DNA from: Verrucomicrobiota bacterium | Lineage (GTDB): Bacteria; Verrucomicrobiota; Verrucomicrobiia; Limisphaerales; UBA9464 | Length of the DNA: 43,772 bases | Assembly: GCA_016871805.1 (NCBI GenBank) | Contig: VHCG01000034.1 | Coordinates: 1 to 43,772, forward strand | Direction of reading: 5' to 3' | Shown: positions 31,712 to 40,554 of the stretch, piece by piece | How positions within the stretch are numbered: position 1 is the stretch's first letter | Layout: each line of letters starts with the position of its first letter | Notes under the pieces: generated by a model | The model's input: only the letters and a program-made list of their open reading frames with translations | Database searches by the model: none | Told to the model about the DNA's origin: nothing | Program-made: the position numbers and the translations under genes

Positions 31712-32584
31712 ATGCCCACCACTCGGAGTTCTCCCTGCAAAGTCAATCTGGTCCTGAACATCCTTGGACGGCGTCAGGACGGGTTCCATGACCTGGAGAC
31801 GCTCTTCTTCCCGGTTCCGCTCCACGATGAGCTGTCGTTCCAGCCAAGTGGCGAAGGGATCCGTCTCACCTGCTCCAACCCGGATCTCCCGGTCGATGGA
31901 TCGAACTTGGTGATGCGCGCGGCACTCCGCTGGGCGGAAGCGTCTGGTATCCGGGAAGGCGTCAGCATCCATCTCGAGAAGCGCCTGCCGTTGGCGGCCG
32001 GGCTTGGGGCTGGAAGCGCCAATGCGGCAGTGACCCTGCTGGGGTTGAACGAGGCTTTCGGGGCGCCGTTGTCTCCGGATCGCCTCGACGAAATCGCCGC
32101 CGGGTTGGGATCGGACATCAATTTTTTCCTCCAGCCCCATCCCGCACTCGCCACGGGGCGGGGCGAGCGGATCCAGCCGCTCGGACGATTCGGGGTCCTA
32201 TCCGGGACTGCACTGTTCCTGTTTCACCCCGGGTTTGGGGTCCCTACGCCGTGGGCGTTCCGGGAGCTCGCGGACTTTCCGGAATGCCGGGATGGCCGCC
32301 CCGGTCGGGCCGCAGCGGTGGCGGATGCTCTCGGCCGTGGTGACCTTTCGGCCGCTGTGTCCGGTTTCTACAACGGGCTGGAAGCCCCGGTGCTCCGCAA
32401 GTATCCGATCCTCGCGCTCCACCAGGAATTCCTGAGGAACCACGGGGCCATGGCGACGCTGATGTCGGGCAGCGGATCCACGACCTTCGCCCTGTTCCGG
32501 GATCCAAGTTCGGCTGAATCGGTCGTTCCTGCATTCCGGGCCGAGTTTGGCTCCGCGGGTTGGTTGGCAACGGTGCCACTCTGA
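31712..32584 (+). CDS. ispE: 4-diphosphocytidyl-2-C-methyl-D-erythritol kinase
   Basis: 290 residues, a GHMP kinase of the MEP isoprenoid pathway that phosphorylates CDP-methylerythritol. The N-terminus SPCKVNLVLNILGRRQDGFHDLETLF matches the IspE substrate-binding segment (Lys10). The phosphate loop is PLAAGLGAGSANAA (93-106). GSDINFFL carries the catalytic Asp135, and the C-terminal SGSGSTTFALF matches motif III. The ATG at 31712 is directly after the T-run of the terminator, leaving no room for a normal ribosome site; an upstream in-frame TTG (31679) lies inside the hairpin. Confidence 0.93.
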   Translation: MPTTRSSPCKVNLVLNILGRRQDGFHDLETLFFPVPLHDELSFQPSGEGIRLTCSNPDLPVDGSNLVMRAALRWAEASGIREGVSIHLEKRLPLAAGLGAGSANAAVTLLGLNEAFGAPLSPDRLDEIAAGLGSDINFFLQPHPALATGRGERIQPLGRFGVLSGTALFLFHPGFGVPTPWAFRELADFPECRDGRPGRAAAVADALGRGDLSAAVSGFYNGLEAPVLRKYPILALHQEFLRNHGAMATLMSGSGSTTFALFRDPSSAESVVPAFRAEFGSAGWLATVPL

Positions 32585-32665
32585 GTCGGCACGGGGGGGC
32601 GGGTTGGGTTTGGGATCAATAGAGGTCGCTTGAATGACGGCGGGGCTTTCCCCAATCCTCTGGCC

Positions 32666-32992
32666 ATGCCTATTGCGACAGAATTCAGTGGAGTGACGGT
32701 GGTTACGAAGGCCAACGTCTATTTCGACGGTCGGGTCGTTAGCCACACGGTCCATTTCCAGGATGGTTCCCGGAAGACCCTCGGGATCATCCTTCCCGGA
32801 GAGTTCCACTTTGGGACCGACGCAGCAGAGCGCGTGGAAATCGTCGCCGGGGGTTGTCGTGTGAAGCTCGATGGCCAGGACGGCCACAAGGAGGTCCTGG
32901 CGGGTGGTTTCTTCTATGTTCCCGCCAAGTCGGGTTTCGACATCGCTGTGTCCTCCGGCCAGTGCGAATACATCTGCTCGTTCCTTCCGTGA
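32666..32992 (+). CDS. ppnP: Pyrimidine/purine nucleoside phosphorylase (DUF1255)
   Basis: 108 residues from the ATG at 32666, a single cupin domain of the PpnP family: FSGVTVVTKANVYFDGRVVSHTVHF, then LGIILPGEFHFGTDAAERVEIVAGGC, and the C-terminal FFYVPAKSGFDIAVSSGQCEYICSF. The length and layout are those of E. coli PpnP (YaiE), which phosphorolyses several nucleosides. It stands alone between ispE and a Nudix gene. Assignment from motif pattern is secure; substrate breadth is from the family. Confidence 0.92.
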   Translation: MPIATEFSGVTVVTKANVYFDGRVVSHTVHFQDGSRKTLGIILPGEFHFGTDAAERVEIVAGGCRVKLDGQDGHKEVLAGGFFYVPAKSGFDIAVSSGQCEYICSFLP

Positions 32993-33088
32993 GGGGGCAG
33001 GTCGTGGGTGGACGATGTCGCCGCCCTGATCCAACCCGTCACAAGGAAGTCTCCTGGACCATCCTCTGATCGGGATGGCTGTGATGCC

Positions 33089-33598
33089 ATGACACCGCTG
33101 CCCCATCGCATTGCGACGCTTCTCTACTGCTTCAATGAGGCCGACGAGATTCTGCTTCTGCGGCGGGCAAAGGAGCCGAATCGAGGGCTATGGTCGCCTC
33201 CAGGTGGGAAGCTCGAGGCTGCGCTTGGGGAATCTCCGCATTCGTGTGCCGCTCGGGAAGCCTTGGAGGAACTCGGCATCCGCTGTGATCCACCGGACTT
33301 CCGACTGACCGGGATCGTCACCGAGCAGGGCTATGAGGGAGCCGCCCACTGGCTCATGTTCCTCTTCGAACTGAGATTTCGTCTCAAGGCGCTGCCAAAG
33401 CCTCATGAAGAGGGTGAGTTCGGGTTCCATCGCCTGGACGCGCTGGATACGCTCCTCATGCCTCGGACGGATCGCGAACGCATCTGGCCCCTGTTCTGGG
33501 ATCACCGCGGCGGGTTCTTTGCGGCGCACTGCAGATGTGTTCCAGGGCTTCCGGATGCGTGGACGCTCCTCGAGAGTCGGAAGGAAGCCGACGCATGA
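33089..33598 (+). CDS. Nudix hydrolase
   Basis: 169 residues from the ATG at 33089. The Nudix box reads GGKLEAALGESPHSCAAREALEELGI. The REALEEL core is canonical, but the loop between GG and the first Glu is two residues longer than the usual Gx5E spacing. Such longer loops occur in MutT relatives, so catalysis is probable. It probably hydrolyses a nucleoside diphosphate derivative (oxidised nucleotide or sugar nucleotide). Its stop overlaps the tadA start by ATGA, so the two are coupled, as in a housekeeping nucleotide-sanitation pair. Confidence 0.87.
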   Translation: MTPLPHRIATLLYCFNEADEILLLRRAKEPNRGLWSPPGGKLEAALGESPHSCAAREALEELGIRCDPPDFRLTGIVTEQGYEGAAHWLMFLFELRFRLKALPKPHEEGEFGFHRLDALDTLLMPRTDRERIWPLFWDHRGGFFAAHCRCVPGLPDAWTLLESRKEADA

Positions 33599-34122
33599 AT
33601 CCTGAGGAAAGGGCACAGTCCGACGATGTCTTCATGGCCGAGGCGTTGCGGCAGGCGCAGCGGGCCTATCGGCGTGGCGAGGTCCCGGTTGGGGCGGTCG
33701 TGGTCCGAGAGGGGAGGATCATCGCCCGCGCTTATAATCAGGTGGAACTGCTCAAGGATGCCACGGCGCACGCCGAGATGCTGGCGCTCACGATGGCCGA
33801 ATCCGTGGTGGGTGACTGGCGGCTGACCGACTGCACCCTTTATGTCACCAAGGAGCCCTGTCCGATGTGTGCGGGTGCTGTGGTCCACTGTCGGCTCCAG
33901 CGTGTGGTCTTTGGAGCCTCCGATCCCAAGGGTGGAGCGGCGGGGGGGGCGCTGAATCTGCTTCAGTTCCATGGGCTCAACCACCGGTGTGAGATCACTG
34001 CGGGCGTCCGGCAGGACGATTGTGCAGCAATCCTGAAGGCATTCTTCGCGGAGCGCCGCAGGGATCCCTCGGTGTCACCGGCCCGTCCACCGGATCCCTC
34101 AGCTGACGGAAGCTCGAACTGA
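33595..34122 (+). CDS. tadA: tRNA adenosine(34) deaminase
   Basis: 175 residues from the ATG at 33595, overlapping the Nudix stop (ATGA). The zinc deaminase motifs are HAE (59-61, His59 and Glu61) and PCPMC (88-92, Cys89 and Cys92). VPVGAVVVREGRIIARAYNQ precedes them as in TadA. TadA converts adenosine to inosine in the tRNA-Arg(ACG) anticodon. The C-terminal tail (DPSVSPARPPDPSADGSSN) is low-complexity. A CCCCAGG/CCTGGGG stem with a 7-nt loop lies 11 bp downstream. Confidence 0.93.
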   Translation: MNPEERAQSDDVFMAEALRQAQRAYRRGEVPVGAVVVREGRIIARAYNQVELLKDATAHAEMLALTMAESVVGDWRLTDCTLYVTKEPCPMCAGAVVHCRLQRVVFGASDPKGGAAGGALNLLQFHGLNHRCEITAGVRQDDCAAILKAFFAERRRDPSVSPARPPDPSADGSSN

Positions 34123-34132
34123 ATCCTGCAGT

Positions 34133-34153
34133 CCCCAGGGTGACTTCCTGGGG
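34133..34153 (+). terminator. Stem-loop after tadA
   Basis: CCCCAGG (34133-34139) and CCTGGGG (34147-34153) form a perfect 7 bp stem around a 7-nt loop, 11 bp after the tadA stop. Only TTG follows, so termination would be weak or hairpin-dependent. Confidence 0.5.
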
Positions 34154-34231
34154 TTGTCGGACCTGACGAGGCTCTGGGCCTCATCCGCTCGGCAGTCGAC
34201 ACCTCCTGATGGCAGGTTCTAGGTTGGTTCC

Positions 34232-35047
34232 ATGCGATTCGCCATCTGCAACGAGATCTTTCAGGGCTGGGACTTCGAGCGGGCGTGCGCCTTCGCCAAG
34301 CAGGAGGGCTATGACGCGGTCGAGGTGGCCCCATTCACCTTTGGACCGCTTGTGACGGAGATATCCGGGGCGAGGCGAAGGGGGATCCGTGATGCCGCTG
34401 GGCGGGCTGGGATCGAGGTCTCGGGCATCCATTGGGTACTCGCTCATACGGAGGGATTCCACGTCAACCACCCCGATCCCGGGGTCCGCCGCAGGACGAG
34501 CGACTATCTGCGGGCAGCAGTCGAGTTCTGTGCGGAGTTGGGAGGGCGGTCGATGATCTTTGGCTCACCCCAGAGACGTGAGGTCCTGCCGGGCGTCCAG
34601 CCCGGGGATGCGGTCCACTGGACCCGTGAGACGTTTGCCGAGGCGATCCGCGTCGCGGAGGGACTTGACGTCACGATCTGCATGGAACCCCTCGCTCCAT
34701 CGGAGACGAATTTTCTGAACACCGCCGCCCAGGCGCTTGCCCTCACGGAACCCGTGGGCTCGCGGGCCTTCCAGATCATGCTCGACGTCAAGGCGATGTG
34801 TTCGGAGTCGAAACCGATCGAGGCCGTGATTGCCGAGTGCCGGGGACGGTTCGCCTATTTTCATGCCAACGACAGGAATCTGAAGGGCCCCGGCTTCGGG
34901 GACGTCGACTACGGTCCGATTGTCGATGCCCTGCGCTCGGTCGGATACGACGGAACGGTCTCGGTGGAGGTGTTTCGCTTCGAGGAAGGGCCGGAGGTGA
35001 TCGCGCGGCAGAGCCGGGAGTATCTCCGACGGCAGTTCGGGTTCTGA
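34232..35047 (+). CDS. TIM-barrel sugar isomerase/epimerase (xylose isomerase-like)
   Basis: 271 residues of the AP-endonuclease-2/xylose isomerase TIM-barrel family. The metal-binding residues follow the usual order: Glu152 in CMEPLAPSETNFLN, Asp185 in MLDVKAM, His211 in FAYFHANDRN and Glu246 in VSVEVF. It could be a hydroxypyruvate isomerase or keto-sugar epimerase; substrate is not readable. It stands alone between tadA and recG and could share the recG transcript. Confidence 0.87.
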   Translation: MRFAICNEIFQGWDFERACAFAKQEGYDAVEVAPFTFGPLVTEISGARRRGIRDAAGRAGIEVSGIHWVLAHTEGFHVNHPDPGVRRRTSDYLRAAVEFCAELGGRSMIFGSPQRREVLPGVQPGDAVHWTRETFAEAIRVAEGLDVTICMEPLAPSETNFLNTAAQALALTEPVGSRAFQIMLDVKAMCSESKPIEAVIAECRGRFAYFHANDRNLKGPGFGDVDYGPIVDALRSVGYDGTVSVEVFRFEEGPEVIARQSREYLRRQFGF

Positions 35048-35127
35048 AAGGTCCGATTGTGTCCAGCCGGGAAGGCTCCCGAAGTTCAGGCATGGCCGCT
35101 CCGGTCGGCGTGGTCCAGAATCCTGCC

Positions 35128-37200
35128 ATGGACCTGAATGGAACGCCGGCCTTCCCAGATTCCAGCGCATCGCTGGAGTCCCCGGTCTCCGTCCTCAAGG
35201 GTGTCGGCGTGGAACGTCTCCAGATGTTGGAGCGACTTGGGATCCGTTCCGTGCGGGACCTGTTGTTCCACGCACCCCGGCGTTTCGAGGATCGACGCCG
35301 TGTGGCCCGCATCCGGGAGCTTGAGCTTGGGGAAACGGTGACCGTACGGGGCCGTGTGCTGACCCTTGGCGTGACACGGTATCGGAGCGGCAAGTCTGTC
35401 TTCCAGCTGGTGGTCGACGATGGGACCTCCCGGTTGCATTGCCGATGGTGGAATCTGCCATTCCTCGAACGGATGTATTCAGTCGGCGACGATCTGCTGG
35501 TTTGCGGCCGGGTGAAGGCGCTCAAGCCGCGGACCATGGACCATCCGGAGACCGAGAAGATCGTGTCCGGGGAGGAAGAAACACTCCATGTGAACCGGTG
35601 GGTGCCGGTTTATCCGTCGACGGAAGGTCTGACTCAACGGATTCTCAGGGCTCTCACCTGGCAGGCGGTTGGGGCATTCGCGCATCTTGTTGTGGAGCCC
35701 CATCCCGAGCTTCCGCTATCAAAGATGCAGGTTCGACCCGCGGTGGAGCTGGGAGGGGATCAGCTGACCCTCGAGTCCCGTAGCCTCCCGGAACGTTCGC
35801 GGGCGATCCAGAGACTTCATTTTCCGGAAGAGCCTTGGCAGGCCGACCTTGCCCGCCAGCGGCTTGCCCTCGATGAATTCGTGGATCTGCAGTTGGTCAT
35901 CCAGCGTCGGCGTCGACGCCTTGAGGCCAACGCCAAGGCATTGCCCTGTTCGGGTGACAACCGATGGATGAGGCAGTTCCTTCCGCGTGTTGGGTTTCCG
36001 CTGACGGGTGCCCAACAACGGGTTCTCTCCGAGATCCGATCCGATCTCGGTGGGTCTGTGCCGATGCGCCGCCTGCTTCAGGGGGACGTTGGCTCCGGCA
36101 AGACCTTCGTCGCCGTCGCGGCGTCGATCATGGTCTTGGAAAGTGGGTTCTCGGTGGCGGTGATGGCGCCGACGGAAATCCTGGCGGAGCAGCTTCACGC
36201 CAATTTTCGTCGCTGGCTGGCACCCCTTGGAATCGAGGTTTCGCTGCACACCGGTTCGAGGAAGTCGACCCAGGAGACTGGCGTGGCAAAACGGCAGAGG
36301 GTGGTCGTGGGAACCCATGCCTTGATTGAGGACGGATTTCAAATCCAGGACCTTGGACTCGTGGTGATCGATGAACAGCATCGGTTTGGTGTTGTTCAGA
36401 GGGAGCGACTTCTGAGGAAGGGATCGTATCCCCACCTGCTGGTGATGACTGCAACGCCGATTCCCAGGACCCTTGGATTGACCCTGTATGGCGACCTCGA
36501 CGTAAGCCTACTCGACGAGTTGCCCGGCGGGCGCAGGAGGATCAAGACGTACCTGCGCACCCGGGAGGCCTTGCCGAAGGTCTGGGCCTTTGTCCGAAGA
36601 GAGCTTGAGCAGAGTCGCCAAGGTTATGTCGTCTACCCGAGGATCGAGGCTGGGGAAGCCGATGATGTCAGGGCGGTTACCGGGGAATTCGAGCGGATCC
36701 AGGAGGAGATGAGGCCCTTTCGCGTAGGTCTGCTGCATGGACAACTGCCTGCGGAGCACAAGGAGACGGTGATGAACGAGTTCAGAGCCGGGGTCTTGGA
36801 TCTCCTCGTGGCCACCACGGTCGTCGAAGTGGGTGTCGATGTGCCCAACGCAACCGTGATGGTGATCGAGGATGCCGAACAGTTCGGACTGGCCCAGCTC
36901 CACCAGCTCCGTGGTCGGATCGGCCGTGGTGCGTACGCTTCCCACTGCATCCTGATCTCCAGCCGGGGGAATCCCGAGGCGGATTCCCGGTTGCGGGTTC
37001 TGGAACGGACGAGTGACGGATTTGAGATAGCCGAGGCGGACCTGGTGCTCAGGGGGCCCGGAGATCTTGTAGGGCGACAACAAAGTGGAGTGCCCGATTT
37101 TCGGTTTGGGAATCTGAGGCGGGATCGCGCTCTGGTCGAAATGGCGAGGGATCTGGTGCGCAACGGCTTGGATTCCGGTCTGGTGTCGACTTCCCCCTGA
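35128..37200 (+). CDS. recG: ATP-dependent DNA helicase RecG
   Basis: 690 residues from the ATG at 35128 (an in-frame ATG at 35092 is the alternative). The N-terminal OB-fold wedge region begins SPVSVLKGVGVERLQMLERLGI. The helicase core has LTGAQQRVL (motif 0/Q), Walker A GDVGSGKT (319-326), VIDEQHRFGV (motif II; Asp415 to His418), MTATPIPRTL (motif III), ATTVVEVGVDVPNA and QLRGRIGRG (motif VI). All are canonical. RecG reverses stalled replication forks. Length and motif order match the family. Confidence 0.97.
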   Translation: MDLNGTPAFPDSSASLESPVSVLKGVGVERLQMLERLGIRSVRDLLFHAPRRFEDRRRVARIRELELGETVTVRGRVLTLGVTRYRSGKSVFQLVVDDGTSRLHCRWWNLPFLERMYSVGDDLLVCGRVKALKPRTMDHPETEKIVSGEEETLHVNRWVPVYPSTEGLTQRILRALTWQAVGAFAHLVVEPHPELPLSKMQVRPAVELGGDQLTLESRSLPERSRAIQRLHFPEEPWQADLARQRLALDEFVDLQLVIQRRRRRLEANAKALPCSGDNRWMRQFLPRVGFPLTGAQQRVLSEIRSDLGGSVPMRRLLQGDVGSGKTFVAVAASIMVLESGFSVAVMAPTEILAEQLHANFRRWLAPLGIEVSLHTGSRKSTQETGVAKRQRVVVGTHALIEDGFQIQDLGLVVIDEQHRFGVVQRERLLRKGSYPHLLVMTATPIPRTLGLTLYGDLDVSLLDELPGGRRRIKTYLRTREALPKVWAFVRRELEQSRQGYVVYPRIEAGEADDVRAVTGEFERIQEEMRPFRVGLLHGQLPAEHKETVMNEFRAGVLDLLVATTVVEVGVDVPNATVMVIEDAEQFGLAQLHQLRGRIGRGAYASHCILISSRGNPEADSRLRVLERTSDGFEIAEADLVLRGPGDLVGRQQSGVPDFRFGNLRRDRALVEMARDLVRNGLDSGLVSTSP

Positions 37201-37220
37201 CGAGTCGTGAAGGTGTCCCA

Positions 37221-38501
37221 ATGAAGGTGCGGCTCGTGCTGTTCGATATCGATGGGACCCTCGTCAGGACCGGCGGAGCGGGAGTCTGGGCGTTCGGGGA
37301 GACGGTCCACCGCCTGTACGGTTGTCCCGGAGCGACCAAGGCGATGCGGTTCCACGGTCGGACTGATCGATCCCTTGTCTGTCAGTTCCTGCGGGAGCAG
37401 GGAATTCCTGTCACGGAGACTGAAATCGAGCGGTTTCTTTCAGGCTATCTGGGATTTCTTGAGGAGCGCCTCGGGCACCAGATCGGGGAGGTGTGTCCTG
37501 GCGTTCGGGAGTTGGTTCGGGCCCTGAAAGAACATGGGGACGCTCCGCATCTCGGGGTGCTGACGGGCAACATTCCCAAGGGTGCTCAGCTCAAGTTGCA
37601 GGCACACGGGTTGGAGGATCTACTTGGTTTTGGCGTTTTCGGAGGGAGCCACGAAAGTCGCAACCAGTTGGCTTCCAATGCGTTGATGATAGCCAATGAA
37701 CGGTTCGGACCCGGGTTCTCCGGGGCGGATATCGTCATCATCGGGGATACTCCCGCTGACATCGAGTGTGCGCGGGCGATCGGGGCTCGGAGCCTGGCTG
37801 TGGCGACGGGAGGGGATCCTTTCGAGGAGCTTCTAGAACACTCGCCGACCTGGGCTGTCCGGTCGCTCGAAGGTTTGGATCCGGAACACCTCCTGAAACT
37901 AGGCTGTTTCGAAGGCGGCCTCACGGATTGGGAAGCCCTCTACCACTCGGGGGATACCCATTGGGACAAGGGTGAGCCTGCTCCCGGCCTGGTCGATTTC
38001 CTGTCGGAATACGCTGCCTTGGTCGGTGAGCGGGTGCTGATCCCCGGATGCGGGCGGGGTCATGACACCGTTCCTTGGGTGCACACCGGGGCCGAGGTTC
38101 TGGGTCTCGATTTGTCGGCCCGGGCCGTCGATCAGGCGCGGCAGCGATATGGTCAGGTGGGCAATCCTCGGTTTGCCGTCTCTGATTTTCTCGCCGCGCC
38201 AGGAAGCCTCGGGCGCTTCGACTGGGTCTTTGAGCACACCCTCTGGTGTGCGATCCCGCCTTGTTTTCGGGAAGAGTATGTCGCGGCGGTGTTGGCCGCG
38301 GTTCGTCCTGATGGCCACTATCTTGCGATTAACTACATGCAGCCCTCGGATCCGGTGGGTCCGCCTCATGCGGTGACGATGGCTGAGCTCCATCAGAGGT
38401 TTGCCCCCCACTTCGAGCTCCGGCGGCACTGGGTGCCCCGATCCTTTCCGGGACGTGAGGGGCGCGAGCGGATGTTTCTTTGGCGTCGCCGGAGCGGCTG
38501 A
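37221..38501 (+). CDS. HAD hydrolase fused to TPMT-type methyltransferase
   Basis: 426 residues in one unbroken frame. The N-terminal half (1 to about 225) is a HAD phosphatase: DIDGT (Asp9, Asp11), the LTGN motif, a conserved Lys region, and IGDTPADIECARAIGARSLAV with the acidic motif IV. The C-terminal half (about 230-426) is a thiopurine methyltransferase-like SAM domain: DWEALYHSGDTHWDKGEPAPGL, the SAM-binding VLIPGCGRGHD and GLDLSARAVDQA. No internal start separates the halves. Such HAD-methyltransferase fusions are rare to my knowledge. A role in metalloid or thiol detoxification is suggested by the TPMT-like half but is not established. Confidence 0.85.
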   Translation: MKVRLVLFDIDGTLVRTGGAGVWAFGETVHRLYGCPGATKAMRFHGRTDRSLVCQFLREQGIPVTETEIERFLSGYLGFLEERLGHQIGEVCPGVRELVRALKEHGDAPHLGVLTGNIPKGAQLKLQAHGLEDLLGFGVFGGSHESRNQLASNALMIANERFGPGFSGADIVIIGDTPADIECARAIGARSLAVATGGDPFEELLEHSPTWAVRSLEGLDPEHLLKLGCFEGGLTDWEALYHSGDTHWDKGEPAPGLVDFLSEYAALVGERVLIPGCGRGHDTVPWVHTGAEVLGLDLSARAVDQARQRYGQVGNPRFAVSDFLAAPGSLGRFDWVFEHTLWCAIPPCFREEYVAAVLAAVRPDGHYLAINYMQPSDPVGPPHAVTMAELHQRFAPHFELRRHWVPRSFPGREGRERMFLWRRRSG

Positions 38502-38617
38502 TTGGCAGCGCGGCTTCGGAGGAAGACATCTGTAAATTTAACCCCTTGACGCGGTTTTTCTGTTTGACCCCTCAGTCGGCATTTCATACGTACCCCGACG
38601 CTCATCTAACGTAGACT

Positions 38618-38652
38618 GCCTGCGGGCCAACGCTTGCGGGCGGATTTTTTTT
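38618..38652 (+). terminator. Terminator-like hairpin upstream of pilM
   Basis: GCCTGC (38618-38623) pairs with GCGGGC (38636-38641, one G-T) over a 12-nt loop, followed by GGA and eight T (38645-38652). It lies 24 bp upstream of the pilM ATG. A TTGACC/TACGTA pair with 17-bp spacing at 38564-38592 could be a weak promoter just before it, so an attenuator is possible; simple termination of the preceding gene is equally likely. Confidence 0.55.
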
Positions 38653-38675
38653 CGCTGGTCGCAACCAATCTCACC

Positions 38676-40553
38676 ATGCTGAAGGCATCCAAAACGTTTC
38701 TGGCGGTCGACTTCGGGGCGGCGACCCTGAAGGTGGCCGAGATGGCCCCATCCGATGGAGGAGGGTTGAGGCTGATTCGTTATGGGATGAAGGCCCTCGG
38801 GTTGGCCGGCTCCCAGGACGCTGTCCGTGAGGGGGTGATCAAGAAGGCGCTTGCTGAGTTGCTGGCGGAGGGTGGATTTGGATCCAAGGACGTCAACCTT
38901 TGCGCACCTGGATTCCAAGTCTTTTCCAAGTTCGTCAAGTTGCCTCCCGTCGACACCTCGAAGGTTCGCCAGATCATCCAGTACGAGGCTCAGCAGAACG
39001 TTCCGTTTCCATTGCCCGAGACGGCGTGGGACTACCAGATCCTCGGGAACAGCCCGTCCGGTGAACTCGAAGTTCTGCTGGTGGCCATCAAATCGGATAT
39101 CGTTGAGAAACAGATCTTTGGTTCTGGAGAGGCGTCCGGCCTTCGGATGCAGACTGTCGATGCATCCATCGGCGCTCTGGCCAACGCCTTCCGGTACAAC
39201 TATGGGGATGTGGAGGGTTGCAGCGTCCTGATCGATGTTGGTGCCAAAACGAGCAACGTCCTTCTGTTCGAGGGTGCCAAATACTACGCCCGCAGCGTCA
39301 ATGTAGGCGCCAATGCTATCACCCAGGAGTTCGCCACGGAGAGCAAGCTCCGTTTCGATGACGCCGAAAAGTTCAAGCTGAGTGATGGTTTTGTCAGCCT
39401 CGGTGGGGCGTATGAGGAGCCCGACAACCCGAAGGTCGCGGCTGTGTCCAAGGTTGCCCGGAACGTTTTGACTCGCCTGCACCTTCAGGTGGCCCAGACA
39501 GTACAGTTCTACCGGACCCAACAGGGTGGCGGTGCACCTGTCCGGGTCTACCTCTGTGGTGGCGGCTCGCTGATGCCCTATGCGGCCCAGTTCTTCGAGG
39601 AAAAGCTTTCACTTCCGGTTGAGTTCTTCAATCCGTTCCGGAACAACATCCAGGTGGATCCATCGATCGATGTATCCAAGCTGGAGGGCCTGGCGCCTCA
39701 GTTCGGTGAATTGGTGGGTCTAGGTCTCAGGAATGTGGCCCAGTGTCCCATGGAGCTGAACCTGATGCCCGCTGCGTCGCTGGCGCGCCAGGAGTTCAAT
39801 TCCAAGAAGCCTTTCCTTATCGCGGCCGCGTACGCCGCCGTCGTTGGGGTCTTCGCGGTCGGGTGGTTCTATTCGAAAGTCGCCGATGTACGGCGTGAGG
39901 GATCCTCCAAGATCGATGAACAGCTTCAGCCTCTCCAGTCGACGATGTCCCAGCTCGAGGCAGCGGAGGGTCGACTGAAGAAGGTCACGGAAGATGCCAC
40001 CCAGACTGGGCGTTGGATCGAGGATCGGCTGATCTGGTCCCAGATCGTCTCGCAGTTTGGTGTGATCCTCAAATCGACCGAGTCGGAGTCGCGGGCCAGG
40101 CTTGGTGTTCCCGTGGGAATCTGGATCGACAGTCTACTGTCCACCGAGCCTTCCAAGGACGCCGCCCAGGAGGAAGAAAGCACCGAGGGCAGTGGGGCGA
40201 ATTTCTATCGGATGGATCCGATCCTCGCGCGGAGGTACGGGCTCATCCCGAGGGGTCCTGCCGGCGAGGGTGGTGAGGGCGGAGCCGAGGGCGGCGAATC
40301 CAAGCCGAAGGCGAAGGCGCTTGCGAACTCGACCAACGAGATTGCCATCATCAATCTGACACTCAAGGCGGTGAACATCAATGCCAAGGCCAACGGCGAA
40401 ATCGCTTATGCCGTGGAAAAGGCGATGAAGGCCTGTCCTCTGTTTGACGAGAAGGAGACCCAGTTGGCGGGAACGCTTGAGCAGTTGGCCGACAACGCCT
40501 CATCGTTTTCGTTTCCACTCAAGGTCAAGCTCAAACGCCCTATAAAACTTTGA
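38676..40553 (+). CDS. PilM-like actin-fold protein with PilN-like C-terminal extension (Amuc_1101-like)
   Basis: 625 residues from the ATG at 38676 (an upstream TTG at 38634 lies in the hairpin). The first about 370 residues are the PilM actin-like fold: FLAVDFGAATLKVAEM, VKLPPVDTSKVRQIIQYEAQQNVPFPL, VLIDVGAKTSNVLLFE and VYLCGGGSLMPY. A membrane helix (about 380-400), a coiled coil, and a PilN-like domain ending KLKRPIKL follow, so PilM and PilN functions appear fused. This matches the Akkermansia Amuc_1101 layout. It should anchor the pilus-like machine at the inner membrane. The next gene begins one base after the stop. Confidence 0.88.
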   Translation: MLKASKTFLAVDFGAATLKVAEMAPSDGGGLRLIRYGMKALGLAGSQDAVREGVIKKALAELLAEGGFGSKDVNLCAPGFQVFSKFVKLPPVDTSKVRQIIQYEAQQNVPFPLPETAWDYQILGNSPSGELEVLLVAIKSDIVEKQIFGSGEASGLRMQTVDASIGALANAFRYNYGDVEGCSVLIDVGAKTSNVLLFEGAKYYARSVNVGANAITQEFATESKLRFDDAEKFKLSDGFVSLGGAYEEPDNPKVAAVSKVARNVLTRLHLQVAQTVQFYRTQQGGGAPVRVYLCGGGSLMPYAAQFFEEKLSLPVEFFNPFRNNIQVDPSIDVSKLEGLAPQFGELVGLGLRNVAQCPMELNLMPAASLARQEFNSKKPFLIAAAYAAVVGVFAVGWFYSKVADVRREGSSKIDEQLQPLQSTMSQLEAAEGRLKKVTEDATQTGRWIEDRLIWSQIVSQFGVILKSTESESRARLGVPVGIWIDSLLSTEPSKDAAQEEESTEGSGANFYRMDPILARRYGLIPRGPAGEGGEGGAEGGESKPKAKALANSTNEIAIINLTLKAVNINAKANGEIAYAVEKAMKACPLFDEKETQLAGTLEQLADNASSFSFPLKVKLKRPIKL

Positions 40554-40554
40554 T

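Noticed and set aside
32993..33008. Another copy of the GGGGCAGGTC repeat after ppnP
   Set aside because: A single short match (GGGGGCAGGTCGTG) is within chance in GC-rich sequence.
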